Counted from the stretch's first letter, positions 24,879-35,182 are shown. The stretch: DNA of 42,934 nt from Candidatus Levybacteria bacterium RIFCSPLOWO2_01_FULL_38_21 (GCA_001782475.1 MFOT01000015.1:1-42934), one strand, 5' to 3'. Numbers and translations: made by a program. The notes: generated by a model from the sequence alone, not told the origin.

Positions 24879-24945
24879 CCTCAATCTCTGATATAATTTC
24901 TCCACCATGGATCAAAGTAAGATTTGGAATTTTGTAATTCAATAA
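24774..24945 (+). repeat. left copy of the ATPase-lepA junction duplication
   Basis: 24774-24826 (53 nt) is identical to 27093-27145. Similarity continues, with divergence and a small gap, through the ATPase end, an extended -10 (TGATATAAT) and the first codons of lepA. Confidence 0.9.
24907..24945 (+). pseudogene. remnant of a lepA start
   Basis: ATG followed by 11 codons (MDQSKIWNFVIQ) and a stop. It aligns with the start of the real lepA (MDQKNIKNFAII), in the same distance and context after a TATAAT box and CTCCAC. The rest of the gene is missing and replaced by the two-gene insert. The stretch 24946-25084 holds no gene; a weak promoter (TTGAAA 25008, TACAAT 25029) may serve the next gene. 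Confidence 0.75.
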
Positions 24946-25084
24946 GTTAGTAATTGATTAATCCTTAAATATGACTGCATAATCTCAGAATTTAATTTTA
25001 TACTATATTGAAAAAAGATAAAAATGATTACAATAGTGTCCAAGGATATAATTCTAGAAGGAATCGTCTGTCTCACAAGAAAGA

Positions 25085-25975
25085 ATGAGAATTGGTATTT
25101 TTTCTTCATTTATCGAGCAAGATGCTTTTACTTTGGTTAATGCAATTTGTTCTAGTGTAATAAATGGCGAGATTCCTAACTCACGCGCCACTTTTATTTT
25201 TTCAAACCGTGAGAGAGGAGAAAGCCCAGTAACAGATGGGATTCTTGATGAAGTCGCAAGTCTGGGTGTTCCGAATGTCCTAGCCTTTTCTTATAAGGAG
25301 TTTTTACCGGAAGAAAAAAAGTTAGCAAGAAAAAAAGAAAGAGAAGAAGATGACAGCTCTTCTATAATTGCCTGGCGTAATAAATACGGCGAGGAAGTTA
25401 TGAGAAGATTGCCGCAGACTGACATAGATCTACTTCTTGGTGATATGACCATCTGGGGCGAGAATATGTGTGAAGGTCGAACCGCGATAAATTTACATCC
25501 TGCTCTTCCTGGTGGACCACAAGGAGGATGGTACAACGTCGTATGGGATCTTATTGAAAATAATGCGAATGAAACGGGAGTTATGATGCATTTCGTGACT
25601 CCGGTTCTTGATCAAGGACATCCGGTTGCATTTTGTCGATTTTCAATAAGAGGTTCGAGGTTTGATCATTTGTGGGAACAATTGCCAGAAAATAAAGGAG
25701 AGTTGCGAGAGTTAATTCAAGAGGGACGATCTCAAAAAGAAAAAGCAACAAACCCTCTATTTAGAGCTATAAGAGAAGAAGGATTTATTCGGGAAATTCC
25801 GCTCGTTATTCAAACAACAAAGGCTTTTGCGCAAGGAGCAGTAAGAGTAGAAGGTGGTTTAGTAATTGACAGGAATGGTCAAGTATTGAAGGAAGGCCAC
25901 GATTTAACTGGGCCAATAGATGAAATAATTAAACCAAAAACTGAAGGGAATTTACCCCAAAAGGGAATGAAATGA
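25085..25975 (+). CDS. formyltransferase-like protein (PurN fold)
   Basis: 296 residues. Residues 115-185 match the core of the glycinamide ribonucleotide formyltransferase fold: LLGDMTIWGE, NLHPALPGG with N136 and H138, and VTPVLDQGHPVAF with D176. These are the Asn, His, Asp residues that catalyse formyl transfer from 10-formyl-tetrahydrofolate. A long insert (about 75-105) and a C-terminal extension (about 190-296) are not standard PurN. The substrate is unknown. It overlaps the next gene by ATGA. The pair lies between the two copies of the ATPase-lepA junction, so it looks acquired. Confidence 0.7.
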   Translation: MRIGIFSSFIEQDAFTLVNAICSSVINGEIPNSRATFIFSNRERGESPVTDGILDEVASLGVPNVLAFSYKEFLPEEKKLARKKEREEDDSSSIIAWRNKYGEEVMRRLPQTDIDLLLGDMTIWGENMCEGRTAINLHPALPGGPQGGWYNVVWDLIENNANETGVMMHFVTPVLDQGHPVAFCRFSIRGSRFDHLWEQLPENKGELRELIQEGRSQKEKATNPLFRAIREEGFIREIPLVIQTTKAFAQGAVRVEGGLVIDRNGQVLKEGHDLTGPIDEIIKPKTEGNLPQKGMK

Positions 25976-27069
25976 TAAAGCCAAAGGTTTTATTCACAGA
26001 TGGAGAAGGACCGATTGTTTTTAAAGATTTAGCTGCCGACATGACCGAAAGAGTTGTCCCTGGTTTTTTTAAGGTATTAAGTTTTTATGATGATTATCTA
26101 GCCGAAATTGGAAGAGAAGGTTATCAAGCGGGAGACACTTTGGCGCTTGTTGTTCCGCATTTTCTTGCTCATGGCGTAACAGATGAAGATATAACAGAAG
26201 AAGCTAAGGATGCTCAAGTTTGCAAAGGTGTTAAAGAATATGTTGATGGATTAAAAAAAGATGGTTGGGAGATTAGAATAATTTCAACTGCTTATAGCCA
26301 AATGTGGGAATTGGTGGGGGATTATTTAGGAATATCAATGGATAAAATTGCTTGTACTGAATTAAATTTAGCATCACTTCGCAAAATGTTCGGTACTCAG
26401 GAGTTTTATGAAAGAGTAAGACAAACGGAAGAAAGAGTTCTTGCCGCTCTTCCGCTTTGGGAAGAAGCAATGGTAGAGGTAAATGATAATGACAGTCCGG
26501 TTGTAAGAGTGTTAGAAAGTGAAAAATTTGCGCATCTTCGCGAAGAACTAGACAATCTTTACTGGAGAGATCTTCCAGAACAAGGTTACAAAACTCTCGA
26601 GGCCGTAATAGTAATGGGAGGTCGAAGAAAAATAGATGCCGCATGGCAATCCGCTCGCGATTTAGGAGTCAAAATATCTGATATTCCGTATGTCGGAGAC
26701 AGTATTACCGATGATGCAATGCATACATATCTAGCCGAAGAAGGAGGTCTACCAATTGCAATTAACGGAAATGCTTATGCACTTAGAAATGCTAAAGTTG
26801 CTGTAGCAACGGAGGATATGCGTAACTTAAGACCCGTTCTTGATGCATGGCAGCAAGGTGGTTTTGAAGGAGTGCAGAATTTTGTGCGAGCATATAGCGA
26901 GATGACTTTTCCAATAGCTAAAGAACGGGCACCAATATCAGAAGTAACAAATCAAGCGTATTACGACTTAATTAATCTAGCAAATCAAGAGGGTTTTGAT
27001 AAAATTCTGGCTACCCATAAAAAATTCCGTATACTTGTTTGTGGTGCGGCGACTGCAAGGCTGGGGTGA
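25972..27069 (+). CDS. HAD-superfamily protein of the COG4030/EhaR type
   Basis: 365 residues. HAD motifs: I FTDGEGP (D10, E12), II IISTAY (S105/T106), III K220 (GGRRK), IV YVGDSITDD (D243, D247). The DGEGP form with YDDYLA and GYQAGDTLAL following strongly recalls the methanogen EhaR family (COG4030), whose motif I reads DCEGP. That family is a predicted phosphohydrolase without a settled substrate. Motif IV is standard, and NGNAYALRNA follows. The last about 55 residues go beyond the HAD core. It is coupled to the formyltransferase-like gene; together they suggest a short pathway on a phosphorylated small molecule (inference). Confidence 0.7.
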   Translation: MIKPKVLFTDGEGPIVFKDLAADMTERVVPGFFKVLSFYDDYLAEIGREGYQAGDTLALVVPHFLAHGVTDEDITEEAKDAQVCKGVKEYVDGLKKDGWEIRIISTAYSQMWELVGDYLGISMDKIACTELNLASLRKMFGTQEFYERVRQTEERVLAALPLWEEAMVEVNDNDSPVVRVLESEKFAHLREELDNLYWRDLPEQGYKTLEAVIVMGGRRKIDAAWQSARDLGVKISDIPYVGDSITDDAMHTYLAEEGGLPIAINGNAYALRNAKVAVATEDMRNLRPVLDAWQQGGFEGVQNFVRAYSEMTFPIAKERAPISEVTNQAYYDLINLANQEGFDKILATHKKFRILVCGAATARLG

Positions 27070-27092
27070 AAAAATGACAAGGTTTCCACAAT

Positions 27093-27197
27093 GCATTTTT
27101 AGAATTTTTTCAAGAATCCGGAATTCCATACGAATTATTAAGCGGGACTCTCAAAGAAAGAATTAAGAGAATCGATAAAGTGCTGAGCATGATATAA
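27093..27197 (+). pseudogene. fragment of the NadR-like ATPase end
   Basis: 35 codons including the stop: AFLEFFQESGIPYELLSG identical to the intact ATPase, then KERIKRIDKVLSMI versus KERSAKVDKVLGII. No start and no Walker A. It ends overlapping the lepA -10 box. It is the right copy of the junction duplication. Confidence 0.85.
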
Positions 27198-27198
27198 T
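27190..27198 (+). promoter_or_regulatory. extended -10 box for lepA
   Basis: TGATATAAT ends 9 nt before the GTG at 27208. The left duplicate keeps the same box before the broken lepA start. Confidence 0.45.
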
Positions 27199-27207
27199 TT
27201 CTCCACA

Positions 27208-29010
27208 GTGGATCAGAAAAATATTAAGAATTTTGCGATTATTGCTCATATTGATCATGGTAAATCAACATTGGCAGACCGTATTATGGAGATATGCGGT
27301 GCCATTCCCGAAAAACACGAGGAGCAAATATTAGATAGCCTAGAGCTTGAACGGGAGCATGGAATAACTATAAAACTTAAGGCAATCCGTCTCAACTATC
27401 AACTATCAACCCCGCAATCGGGGTCAACTATCAACTATCAACTGAATCTTCTTGATACCCCGGGCCATGTGGATTTTTCCTACGAAGTTTCAAGATCCCT
27501 GGCGTCTGTTGAAGGAGCATTGTTAATCGTTGACGCAACACAAGGAATTCAGGCTCAAACCCTTTCCAATTTTAACTTGGCAATTAATGCTAAACTGTCA
27601 ATCATTCCCGTTATCAACAAAATTGACATGCCTTCTGCAAATATTGTCAAGACAACTTCGGAACTTATGGATTTAGGATTTAAAAAAGATGAAATTATAA
27701 AAGTTTCAGCCAAAACCGGAGAAAATGTTGAAAACTTGCTTTCGGAAATTATTGAAAAAATTCCTCCACCCAAAATCATTTCTCAAAAACTTTCCGCTCT
27801 GATTTTTGACTCAAGCCTCGATCCATACAAAGGAGTTATTGCAACAGTAAGACTTTTTGGCGGCTGTCTAAAACTTGGGGAGGAAATCTCTTTTTTAGCA
27901 ACTAAAGCCAAGGGTGCCATTCTGCAAGTTGGTTATTTGACCCCGCAACCGCATTATATACAAGAGTTAAAGGAGGGTGAAATTGGTTTTATTGCCACAA
28001 ACATAAAAGATTTACCACAGGTTAGAGTTGGTGATACGATAACTCATCCAAAAGAAATCGTAGAACCACTACCTGGGTATCGGGAAGCAAGACCTGTTGT
28101 TTTTCTTTCTTTTTTTCCTACCGATTCATCGGATTTCCAAAAAATGAAAGATGCTTTTGAAAAACTTAAACTAAATGATGCGGCTCTTATGTATTCAGCT
28201 GAATCTTCTGCTAGCTTAGGACAGGGTCTTCGTGTCGGTTTCCTTGGTCTTTTGCATGCTCAGATTACTCAGGAAAGACTTGAGCGTGAATATGGTCTTG
28301 ATATTGTAGTAACTTCACCATCTGTTAACTTTATCATCGACGGAAAGACAATTAACAAACCTTCCGAATTTAGTCCAAGCCCACACTCTAAAGTTAGGGA
28401 GCCATATGCCAAGATTACAATTTTTGCTCCCCAAAAATACTACGGACAAATAAACGAACTGATTTATAAAAAGAGGGGAGAAATTAGGCATTTTGAAAAT
28501 ATTGGCGCGTCTTTAAAGATTGAAGCGGTCATTCCGCTTCTTGAAATATTGATCAGTTTTTATGACGAGCTTAAATCTCAAACTTCGGGTTTTGCCTCCT
28601 TTGACTTTGAAGTAATTGGTTACCGCGATGCTAAATTGGTAAAGCTAGATATTTTAGTAAATTACGAGCCGGTTGAGGGGCTTGCTCAAGTAATTCCGGT
28701 TGAAAAAGCTGAGGAATTCGGTAGGAAACTGGTGGAAAAATTAAAGGAGGAAATCCCCCGTCAAAATATTCCGATTGCCATACAGGCTGTTATTAATTTT
28801 TCGAAAATAAAAGGAGGAGTAGGCGGAAAAATTTTGGCACGTGAGACAATTCCAGCATATCGAAAGGACGTTACAGCAAAACTCTATGGCGGCGATATTA
28901 CGCGAAAAACGAAACTTTTGGAAAAACAGAAAAAGGGTAAAAAACGAATGAAGAAATTTGGTCAAATAGAGATACCACAGGAAGCTTTTCTAGCAGTGTT
29001 AAAGATTTAA
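27208..29010 (+). CDS. lepA: elongation factor 4 (LepA)
   Basis: 600 residues from a GTG start. GTPase motifs: AHIDHGKST (13-21), REHGITIK (switch 1), DTPGH (83-87), NKID (G4). The LepA-specific C-terminus is present (REIRHFENIGA-like region, GKILARETIPAYRKDVTAKLYGGD, RKTKLLEKQKKGKKRMK). EF4 acts on the ribosome, back-translocating or aiding initiation under stress. A repeat adds about 12 residues (QLSTPQSGSTIN, 65-76) between switch 1 and DTPGH, just before the conserved NLLDTPGH strand. Confidence 0.95.
   Translation: MDQKNIKNFAIIAHIDHGKSTLADRIMEICGAIPEKHEEQILDSLELEREHGITIKLKAIRLNYQLSTPQSGSTINYQLNLLDTPGHVDFSYEVSRSLASVEGALLIVDATQGIQAQTLSNFNLAINAKLSIIPVINKIDMPSANIVKTTSELMDLGFKKDEIIKVSAKTGENVENLLSEIIEKIPPPKIISQKLSALIFDSSLDPYKGVIATVRLFGGCLKLGEEISFLATKAKGAILQVGYLTPQPHYIQELKEGEIGFIATNIKDLPQVRVGDTITHPKEIVEPLPGYREARPVVFLSFFPTDSSDFQKMKDAFEKLKLNDAALMYSAESSASLGQGLRVGFLGLLHAQITQERLEREYGLDIVVTSPSVNFIIDGKTINKPSEFSPSPHSKVREPYAKITIFAPQKYYGQINELIYKKRGEIRHFENIGASLKIEAVIPLLEILISFYDELKSQTSGFASFDFEVIGYRDAKLVKLDILVNYEPVEGLAQVIPVEKAEEFGRKLVEKLKEEIPRQNIPIAIQAVINFSKIKGGVGGKILARETIPAYRKDVTAKLYGGDITRKTKLLEKQKKGKKRMKKFGQIEIPQEAFLAVLKI
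27393..27438. repeat. (CAACTAT)2 - GC hairpin - (CAACTAT)2 in lepA
   Basis: Two CAACTAT units on each side of the hairpin CCCCG CAAT CGGGG (27410-27423). Same design as the element at 12182-12230: a GC palindrome inside heptamer pairs. Confidence 0.93.
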
Positions 29011-29013
29011 AAG

Positions 29014-30156
29014 TTAGAGAGCAAAAAGAAGAAAGCCTCCAATAATTGCAAGGATTATGCCAAAAACTCCTATTCCGATTATTACATCCGAAGGACCAGG
29101 AGCCATGGTTGGGGTAGGTGTTGTTACAACAGGAGGAGGAGATGGTTGGGCAGCATTAACAGTGATTGTTTGTGTGCAGGTTGTAGCACTGCTTACTCCA
29201 CCGCTATCATCTGTTAAAGCGGCAGTTGCCGAAAAAGTGCCAGCATTGTTGTATGTATGGGAGATTTGAGCACTTACCGTGCTTGTTCCAATACCTCCTC
29301 CCTCTGTCATGTCCTGCACTGCGCCGTCTCCAAAGCTAAATGCTACTTTATTTATTGTTCCGTCCGAATCACTGCCTGATGCTGTAAGTGTTATTGAATA
29401 TGGAGCAGTACCGCTCGTCTCTCTATCAAGAGATAAAGCAGTACAAGTTGGCGATTGATTAACCGGTCCTCCCGGACCCGGTGTTGTTGTTGGCGTAGGC
29501 GAAACCTGTGGTGTTTCTGTTGGTGCAGGAGATAGCGTCGGAGTTATCCCTTGTGTTGGCGTAGGAGTAAGAGTTTCAGCTTCTGTTATGGTTACACTTG
29601 CTGGATTTGTTGTTGATAAAACGTTTGTATTAAATTGGTCTCCTTGGCTTGTTAAGACTTGAGTCTGGCTATCAAAAGTAATTTTTGTAGGCGTACCCGG
29701 ATCAGTGATCGCTGTCGCTTTTAATGTTAACGTACCAATTTTTGTTTGTTTTTGTATTGATGCTGTTGGATTTGAGCCAACTGCAAGATCTACTGTGATT
29801 TTACCCGCAGGGTCATATGTTGGCACAGGTGGTTTACTGGGATCAAAACCCGGGAAAACAGTTGTATTAATAACAAATCCGTCGCCTGATTTTGTTAATT
29901 TTGTCGTGTCATAATCGATAACTAAATGAACAAAACTTACAAAATTGCTGCCTGGATCCATCATAACGTCAAAGCTTACATCTTGACCTTTGCTTACTGT
30001 AGCAGTAAGAGGCTGAAAAGAAAGTGTTGTAGATGGCGCGGCTCGGCTTTTAATTTCCTGCTGTTTTTGAACAAGATAGACTGTAAGGGGAATTGCTATA
30101 AGAAGAATTGCTGCAAGGCCGAATAGGATTAGTTTTTTCGGAGTAAATATCGACAT
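29014..30156 (-). CDS. cohesin/PKD surface protein
   Basis: 380 residues. The N-terminus has a membrane helix (about 10-28) ending in the IKSRA motif, then a cohesin-type domain (about 40-190; VSKGQDVSFDVMMDPG, FVSFVHLVIDYDTTKL, GTLTLKA). A TP-rich linker leads to a PKD domain (about 240-330; VAFSFGDGAV, ISHTYNNAGTFSATA), another linker, and a C-terminal membrane helix. The plan is that of CPR cell-surface proteins; probable role in attachment or binding of extracellular material. It is convergent with lepA, 3 nt apart. Confidence 0.82.
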   Translation of the reverse strand: MSIFTPKKLILFGLAAILLIAIPLTVYLVQKQQEIKSRAAPSTTLSFQPLTATVSKGQDVSFDVMMDPGSNFVSFVHLVIDYDTTKLTKSGDGFVINTTVFPGFDPSKPPVPTYDPAGKITVDLAVGSNPTASIQKQTKIGTLTLKATAITDPGTPTKITFDSQTQVLTSQGDQFNTNVLSTTNPASVTITEAETLTPTPTQGITPTLSPAPTETPQVSPTPTTTPGPGGPVNQSPTCTALSLDRETSGTAPYSITLTASGSDSDGTINKVAFSFGDGAVQDMTEGGGIGTSTVSAQISHTYNNAGTFSATAALTDDSGGVSSATTCTQTITVNAAQPSPPPVVTTPTPTMAPGPSDVIIGIGVFGIILAIIGGFLLFAL

Positions 30157-30219
30157 ATAAGCCTTAATTTATCGTATAGAAGAAAAAACACTATGTCAAG
30201 CATACTTAACTATAGGTTA

Positions 30220-30248
30220 TTGACAGCGAGAATATTTTGTTGTATAAA
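30220..30248 (+). promoter_or_regulatory. groES-groEL promoter
   Basis: TTGACA (30220-30225), 17-nt spacer, TATAAA (30243-30248): a near-consensus vegetative promoter immediately before a CIRCE-like operator. Confidence 0.75.
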
Positions 30249-30249
30249 T

Positions 30250-30276
30250 TTAGCAATCACTTCTTAAGAGTGATAT
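30250..30276 (+). promoter_or_regulatory. degenerate CIRCE operator (HrcA site)
   Basis: TTAGCAATC, 9 nt, GAGTGATAT. Compared with CIRCE (TTAGCACTC-N9-GAGTGCTAA) there is one mismatch on the left and two on the right. It covers the likely transcription start of groES. Confidence 0.75.
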
Positions 30277-30295
30277 TTTTTCGGTTTAGAAAGCT

Positions 30296-30595
30296 ATGGC
30301 AGGGAAAAATAAAATTAAACCACTTTTTGACAATGTTCTTATAAGACCGCTTGAAGCAGAAGAAAAAACTCCAAGTGGTATTATTCTTCCAGATTCTGCG
30401 AAAGAGAAGCCGCAGATTGGTGAAGTTATGGCAGTGGGACCGGGCGCAACAAACAATGATGGAAAACTAATTCCAATGATGGTAAAAGTAGGACAAAAAG
30501 TTATGTATAAAAAATGGGGGGGTAATGAAGTAAAAGTTGATAAAGAAGAGTGGGCAATTGTTGAGCAAAAAGACATATTAGCCGTTGTCGGCTAA
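30296..30595 (+). CDS. groES: co-chaperonin GroES
   Basis: 99 residues, normal length. KPLFDNVLIRPLEAEEKTPSGI starts the barrel and includes the mobile loop (TPSGIILPD) that docks on GroEL; GEVMAVGPG follows. It caps the GroEL ring during ATP-driven folding. The CIRCE-like site upstream predicts HrcA control. groEL follows after a 78-nt gap of low-complexity repeats. Confidence 0.96.
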   Translation: MAGKNKIKPLFDNVLIRPLEAEEKTPSGIILPDSAKEKPQIGEVMAVGPGATNNDGKLIPMMVKVGQKVMYKKWGGNEVKVDKEEWAIVEQKDILAVVG

Positions 30596-30599
30596 ATTG

Positions 30600-32299
<1,700 letters not shown>

Positions 32300-32326
32300 G
32301 GGAATTTTTAAAGTTATCATTCTCTT

Positions 32327-32335
32327 TGGTATAAT
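32327..32335 (+). promoter_or_regulatory. extended -10 box for the PEGA/SH3 gene
   Basis: TGGTATAAT, 14 nt before ATG 32350. No clear -35. Confidence 0.45.
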
Positions 32336-32349
32336 AAGTTCCACCCATT

Positions 32350-33177
32350 ATGAAAAGACTTCTTTTTTACATTATCCCCTTTTTAGGAGTATTGATTACC
32401 TTCGCCGCTATCGTATTATTTTTTAATCAGAATTCCGGCAAAGGAGCTTTACAGGTAACTGCTGTTCCCCAAAGCAAAGTATATTTAAGCGGAAAGTTAA
32501 TTGGAGAAACTCCGCTTTGTAAGTGTGATCCAAAGGATGTGATTCCTATCGGTACTTATAGGATTAGATTAACTCCAAAAGAGGGAAACTTAAAGCCCTA
32601 TGATGAGCAGATCGTAATTAATAAGTCGACTTTGACAGTTGTTGATAGAACTTTAGGAGAAAATTCATCAGGAAGTGTGATAACATTGGTACCCCTTTCA
32701 AATAAAAAAGAAATAGAGCTTATGGTAATTTCTTTTCCGGATAAGACAAATGTATTTTTAGATAATAATCAAAGGGGAGTAACACCTATTCTGCTTAAAG
32801 ACGTAACAGAATCGGATCATGAACTAAAGCTTACAAAAGATGGATATCTTGATAAAACCTTGCGGATCAAAACCACATTGGGTTTTAGGTTAAAGTCAGT
32901 CGTTTTTTTAAGTGTAAATCTTAATATCGCAAGCTCTTCTGCTCAGTCGTCCTTGTCTTCCCCGCAAGAAGTCAAAATTGAAAAAGTAAAAATTCTTGAT
33001 ACACCCACAGGATTTTTAAGAGTAAGAGAAGATAGTTCTATTACATCTTTAGAAATTGGAAGAGTATCTCCGGGAGATAGTCTTGAATTAGTAACTGAAA
33101 AAGAGGGATGGTTTCAGATAAAAATGACGGATGGAAAAACAGGATGGGTCAGTAGTCAATACGCCAAAAAAGAGTAA
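32350..33177 (+). CDS. PEGA and SH3b domain membrane-anchored protein
   Basis: 275 residues. One N-terminal membrane helix (about 5-25), then two PEGA repeats (about 33-100 and 118-180; VYLSGKLIGETPL and VFLDNNQRGVTPILL are the repeat cores), a Ser-rich linker (about 195-210) and a C-terminal bacterial SH3 domain (about 215-275; FLRVREDSS, GWFQIKMTDGKTGWVSSQY). PEGA and SH3b domains are extracytoplasmic and often bind cell wall. Function inferred: envelope attachment. The stop abuts the convergent UbiA-family gene. Confidence 0.82.
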   Translation: MKRLLFYIIPFLGVLITFAAIVLFFNQNSGKGALQVTAVPQSKVYLSGKLIGETPLCKCDPKDVIPIGTYRIRLTPKEGNLKPYDEQIVINKSTLTVVDRTLGENSSGSVITLVPLSNKKEIELMVISFPDKTNVFLDNNQRGVTPILLKDVTESDHELKLTKDGYLDKTLRIKTTLGFRLKSVVFLSVNLNIASSSAQSSLSSPQEVKIEKVKILDTPTGFLRVREDSSITSLEIGRVSPGDSLELVTEKEGWFQIKMTDGKTGWVSSQYAKKE

Positions 33178-34122
33178 TTAAGGAGCTATAAAATAAACTA
33201 CCCCAATTACTAGAAATACCCAAATAATGACAGTTATTAAAAGAGGCCTGTCTGATAAAAGGACTTTTTCAGGGCTTTCTCCTTCATGTTTTTCATAAAT
33301 ATCCTGAATATAGCGCATTAGTCCATAGACAACAGGAGCAATTGTTATCATTAGCCATTTTCGATAGAAAAATGCTGGAAAAAAATCCGGAAGAAAAATC
33401 TTAAGACCCAATTGAAATCCTTTCGGATTTTCTAAAAATGTAAAAAGAGAGTAAAAAACAAATGTCGAGGTTGCAAATGTAGTAGCATAGACATCAAGCA
33501 GTCTTTCCGAATAATGAGAAAGAGATTTTCGAATACTTGCAATATTTGCATCTTTTACTTGAGAAACTAGAGTGAGTTCTGATTTTCTTTTACCAACTGC
33601 CAAGAAAAGAGAAAGAGAAATTGCCGTTAGTAGAAGCCAAACAGAAATATGAAATCCCGAAGCAAATTCACCTGCGTATACCCTTAAAATGTAGCCAGTT
33701 GCTATTGCTAAAATATCTGCAACTGCGATAGCCTTTAAGAAGAATGAGTAGAAAAATTGAAGCAATAAGTAAATTAAAGTAATTATAGAAAATGTTAGAG
33801 TAACATACTTTAGTCCTACAAAAAGAGATCCTAGTGCAAGAATTGCTGCAATAAAAATAGCAAGAGTTAACGGAATATCATTATGGGCAAGGGGCCTAAA
33901 TTTTTTAAATGGGTGAAGCCGGTCGCTTTTAATATCGAAAATGTCGTTTATTATATAAGTTGCAGAAGATAAACCGCATAAAACAACAAATCCTATCAAA
34001 ACTTTATCCAAGACCAAGGGGTTAAAGAGTTCGCCAGAAAAAGTTATCGCGGCAAATATCGCCAAATTTTTTATCCACTGCCTAGGCCTTAAAAGTCGAA
34101 TTGTATTAAATATTAGTTTCAT
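33178..34122 (-). CDS. UbiA-family prenyltransferase, DPPR synthase-like
   Basis: 314 residues from ATG 34122, chosen because GAGAGG lies 7 nt upstream; a TTG at 34137 is possible. RLLRPRQWIKN at the start and NDIFDIKSDRLHPFKKFRP (59-77) are the motif of decaprenyl-phosphate phosphoribosyltransferase (first UbiA Asp motif). About nine membrane segments follow. The enzyme makes polyprenyl-phosphate-ribose, precursor of the lipid-linked arabinose used by GT-C enzymes. It overlaps the WecA/TagO-like gene by 17 nt. The partner oxidoreductases (DprE1/2-like) are not seen here. Confidence 0.82.
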   Translation of the reverse strand: MKLIFNTIRLLRPRQWIKNLAIFAAITFSGELFNPLVLDKVLIGFVVLCGLSSATYIINDIFDIKSDRLHPFKKFRPLAHNDIPLTLAIFIAAILALGSLFVGLKYVTLTFSIITLIYLLLQFFYSFFLKAIAVADILAIATGYILRVYAGEFASGFHISVWLLLTAISLSLFLAVGKRKSELTLVSQVKDANIASIRKSLSHYSERLLDVYATTFATSTFVFYSLFTFLENPKGFQLGLKIFLPDFFPAFFYRKWLMITIAPVVYGLMRYIQDIYEKHEGESPEKVLLSDRPLLITVIIWVFLVIGVVYFIAP

Positions 34123-35182
34123 TATCATTCCTCTCAAGCGCAGAGTGTAAAAATAGTAAGAATCCGCCGACTATAATAATTACCATGATAACTGCAAAAA
34201 GCTTTCCTTTACTCGTCAATAACAAAGAAAGAGAACCTAATATAGCAGAAATAATCCAGTAAAACAATGCAATCCTTCGTTGCCCGTATCCTAAGCCAAG
34301 TAGAAGATGATGGAGATGCTTCTTGTCATGCCAGAATGGAGATTTACCCGAAAGAATTCGCCTTACGACCGTAATTACCCCGTCAATCATTGGGACCCCC
34401 ATTACTAATATTGCCGTAGCAAGCTTGGCGCTTGAAAGTATAGATAATGCTCCAAGCAAAAGATAGATCGAGGTAGCCCCGTACCCGGGAAAAATTTTAG
34501 CAGGATAAAAATTAAAAATTAAAAAACCTAAAGACGCTCCCGCAAGAATAAAAGAAAGTTTTGCTGAGATTAAATTTGTCTGATCTATAACAGGAAACCT
34601 TAGGCTTAGTATTCCTATTACGATAGCTGATATCGCAACTATTCCCGGCATCTGCCCATCTACACCCTTACTCCAATTAAGCATGTTCATTACCCATACA
34701 AGCCAGATTAATGCAATAATGTCTGAAATTACAAGGATAGAATGATGTCCGAAAAAATCAAACGCGAATCTAAATATGTTAAGGTAGAGAGTTCCACCGA
34801 AAGGATTTGTAATAAATTGTATCCCTACTCCGCTTCCGACAATTATCAGTCCCGCAATTATATTAAAAATAAAACGAACATAAGGAGATAAATCATACTT
34901 ATCGTCTAAAACGCCGACAAGAAGAGAAATAAAAGATGCTAGAAACAACGCTATTACAATTTTTGTTAAGGGAAGAAATAAAATTCCCGCAACAAAAACT
35001 CCGATAAACAGAGGAATCCCTCCTCCTCTTGGAATGGGTTTTTTATGAAGAATTGCAGGATGCTTATGTTTTTTAGGATCATCAATAATTCCCAACCTTT
35101 TAATAAAAATAAGAGATAGAGGTGTGACGGCAACAACTGTAATAAAAGAAATTAGAAAAGGCAAAAAAATTACTTCGTACAT
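34106..35182 (-). CDS. WecA/TagO-like polyprenyl-phosphate sugar-1-P transferase
   Basis: 358 residues, about ten membrane helices. Family motifs: HKKPIPRGGGIPLF (46-59), DDK (93-95), NMLNWSKGVDGQ (166-177) and HLHHLLLGLGYGQRR near 293-307, the His-rich cytoplasmic loop of WecA/TagO enzymes rather than MraY. It starts lipid-linked glycan synthesis by moving a HexNAc-1-phosphate from UDP-sugar onto polyprenyl phosphate. It fits the surrounding envelope-glycan genes. Confidence 0.87.
   Translation of the reverse strand: MYEVIFLPFLISFITVVAVTPLSLIFIKRLGIIDDPKKHKHPAILHKKPIPRGGGIPLFIGVFVAGILFLPLTKIVIALFLASFISLLVGVLDDKYDLSPYVRFIFNIIAGLIIVGSGVGIQFITNPFGGTLYLNIFRFAFDFFGHHSILVISDIIALIWLVWVMNMLNWSKGVDGQMPGIVAISAIVIGILSLRFPVIDQTNLISAKLSFILAGASLGFLIFNFYPAKIFPGYGATSIYLLLGALSILSSAKLATAILVMGVPMIDGVITVVRRILSGKSPFWHDKKHLHHLLLGLGYGQRRIALFYWIISAILGSLSLLLTSKGKLFAVIMVIIIVGGFLLFLHSALERNDNETNI

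Noticed and set aside
24946-27092. Insertion sequence or phage around the two-gene insert
   Set aside because: No transposase, integrase or terminal inverted repeats; the flanking duplication is of chromosomal genes.
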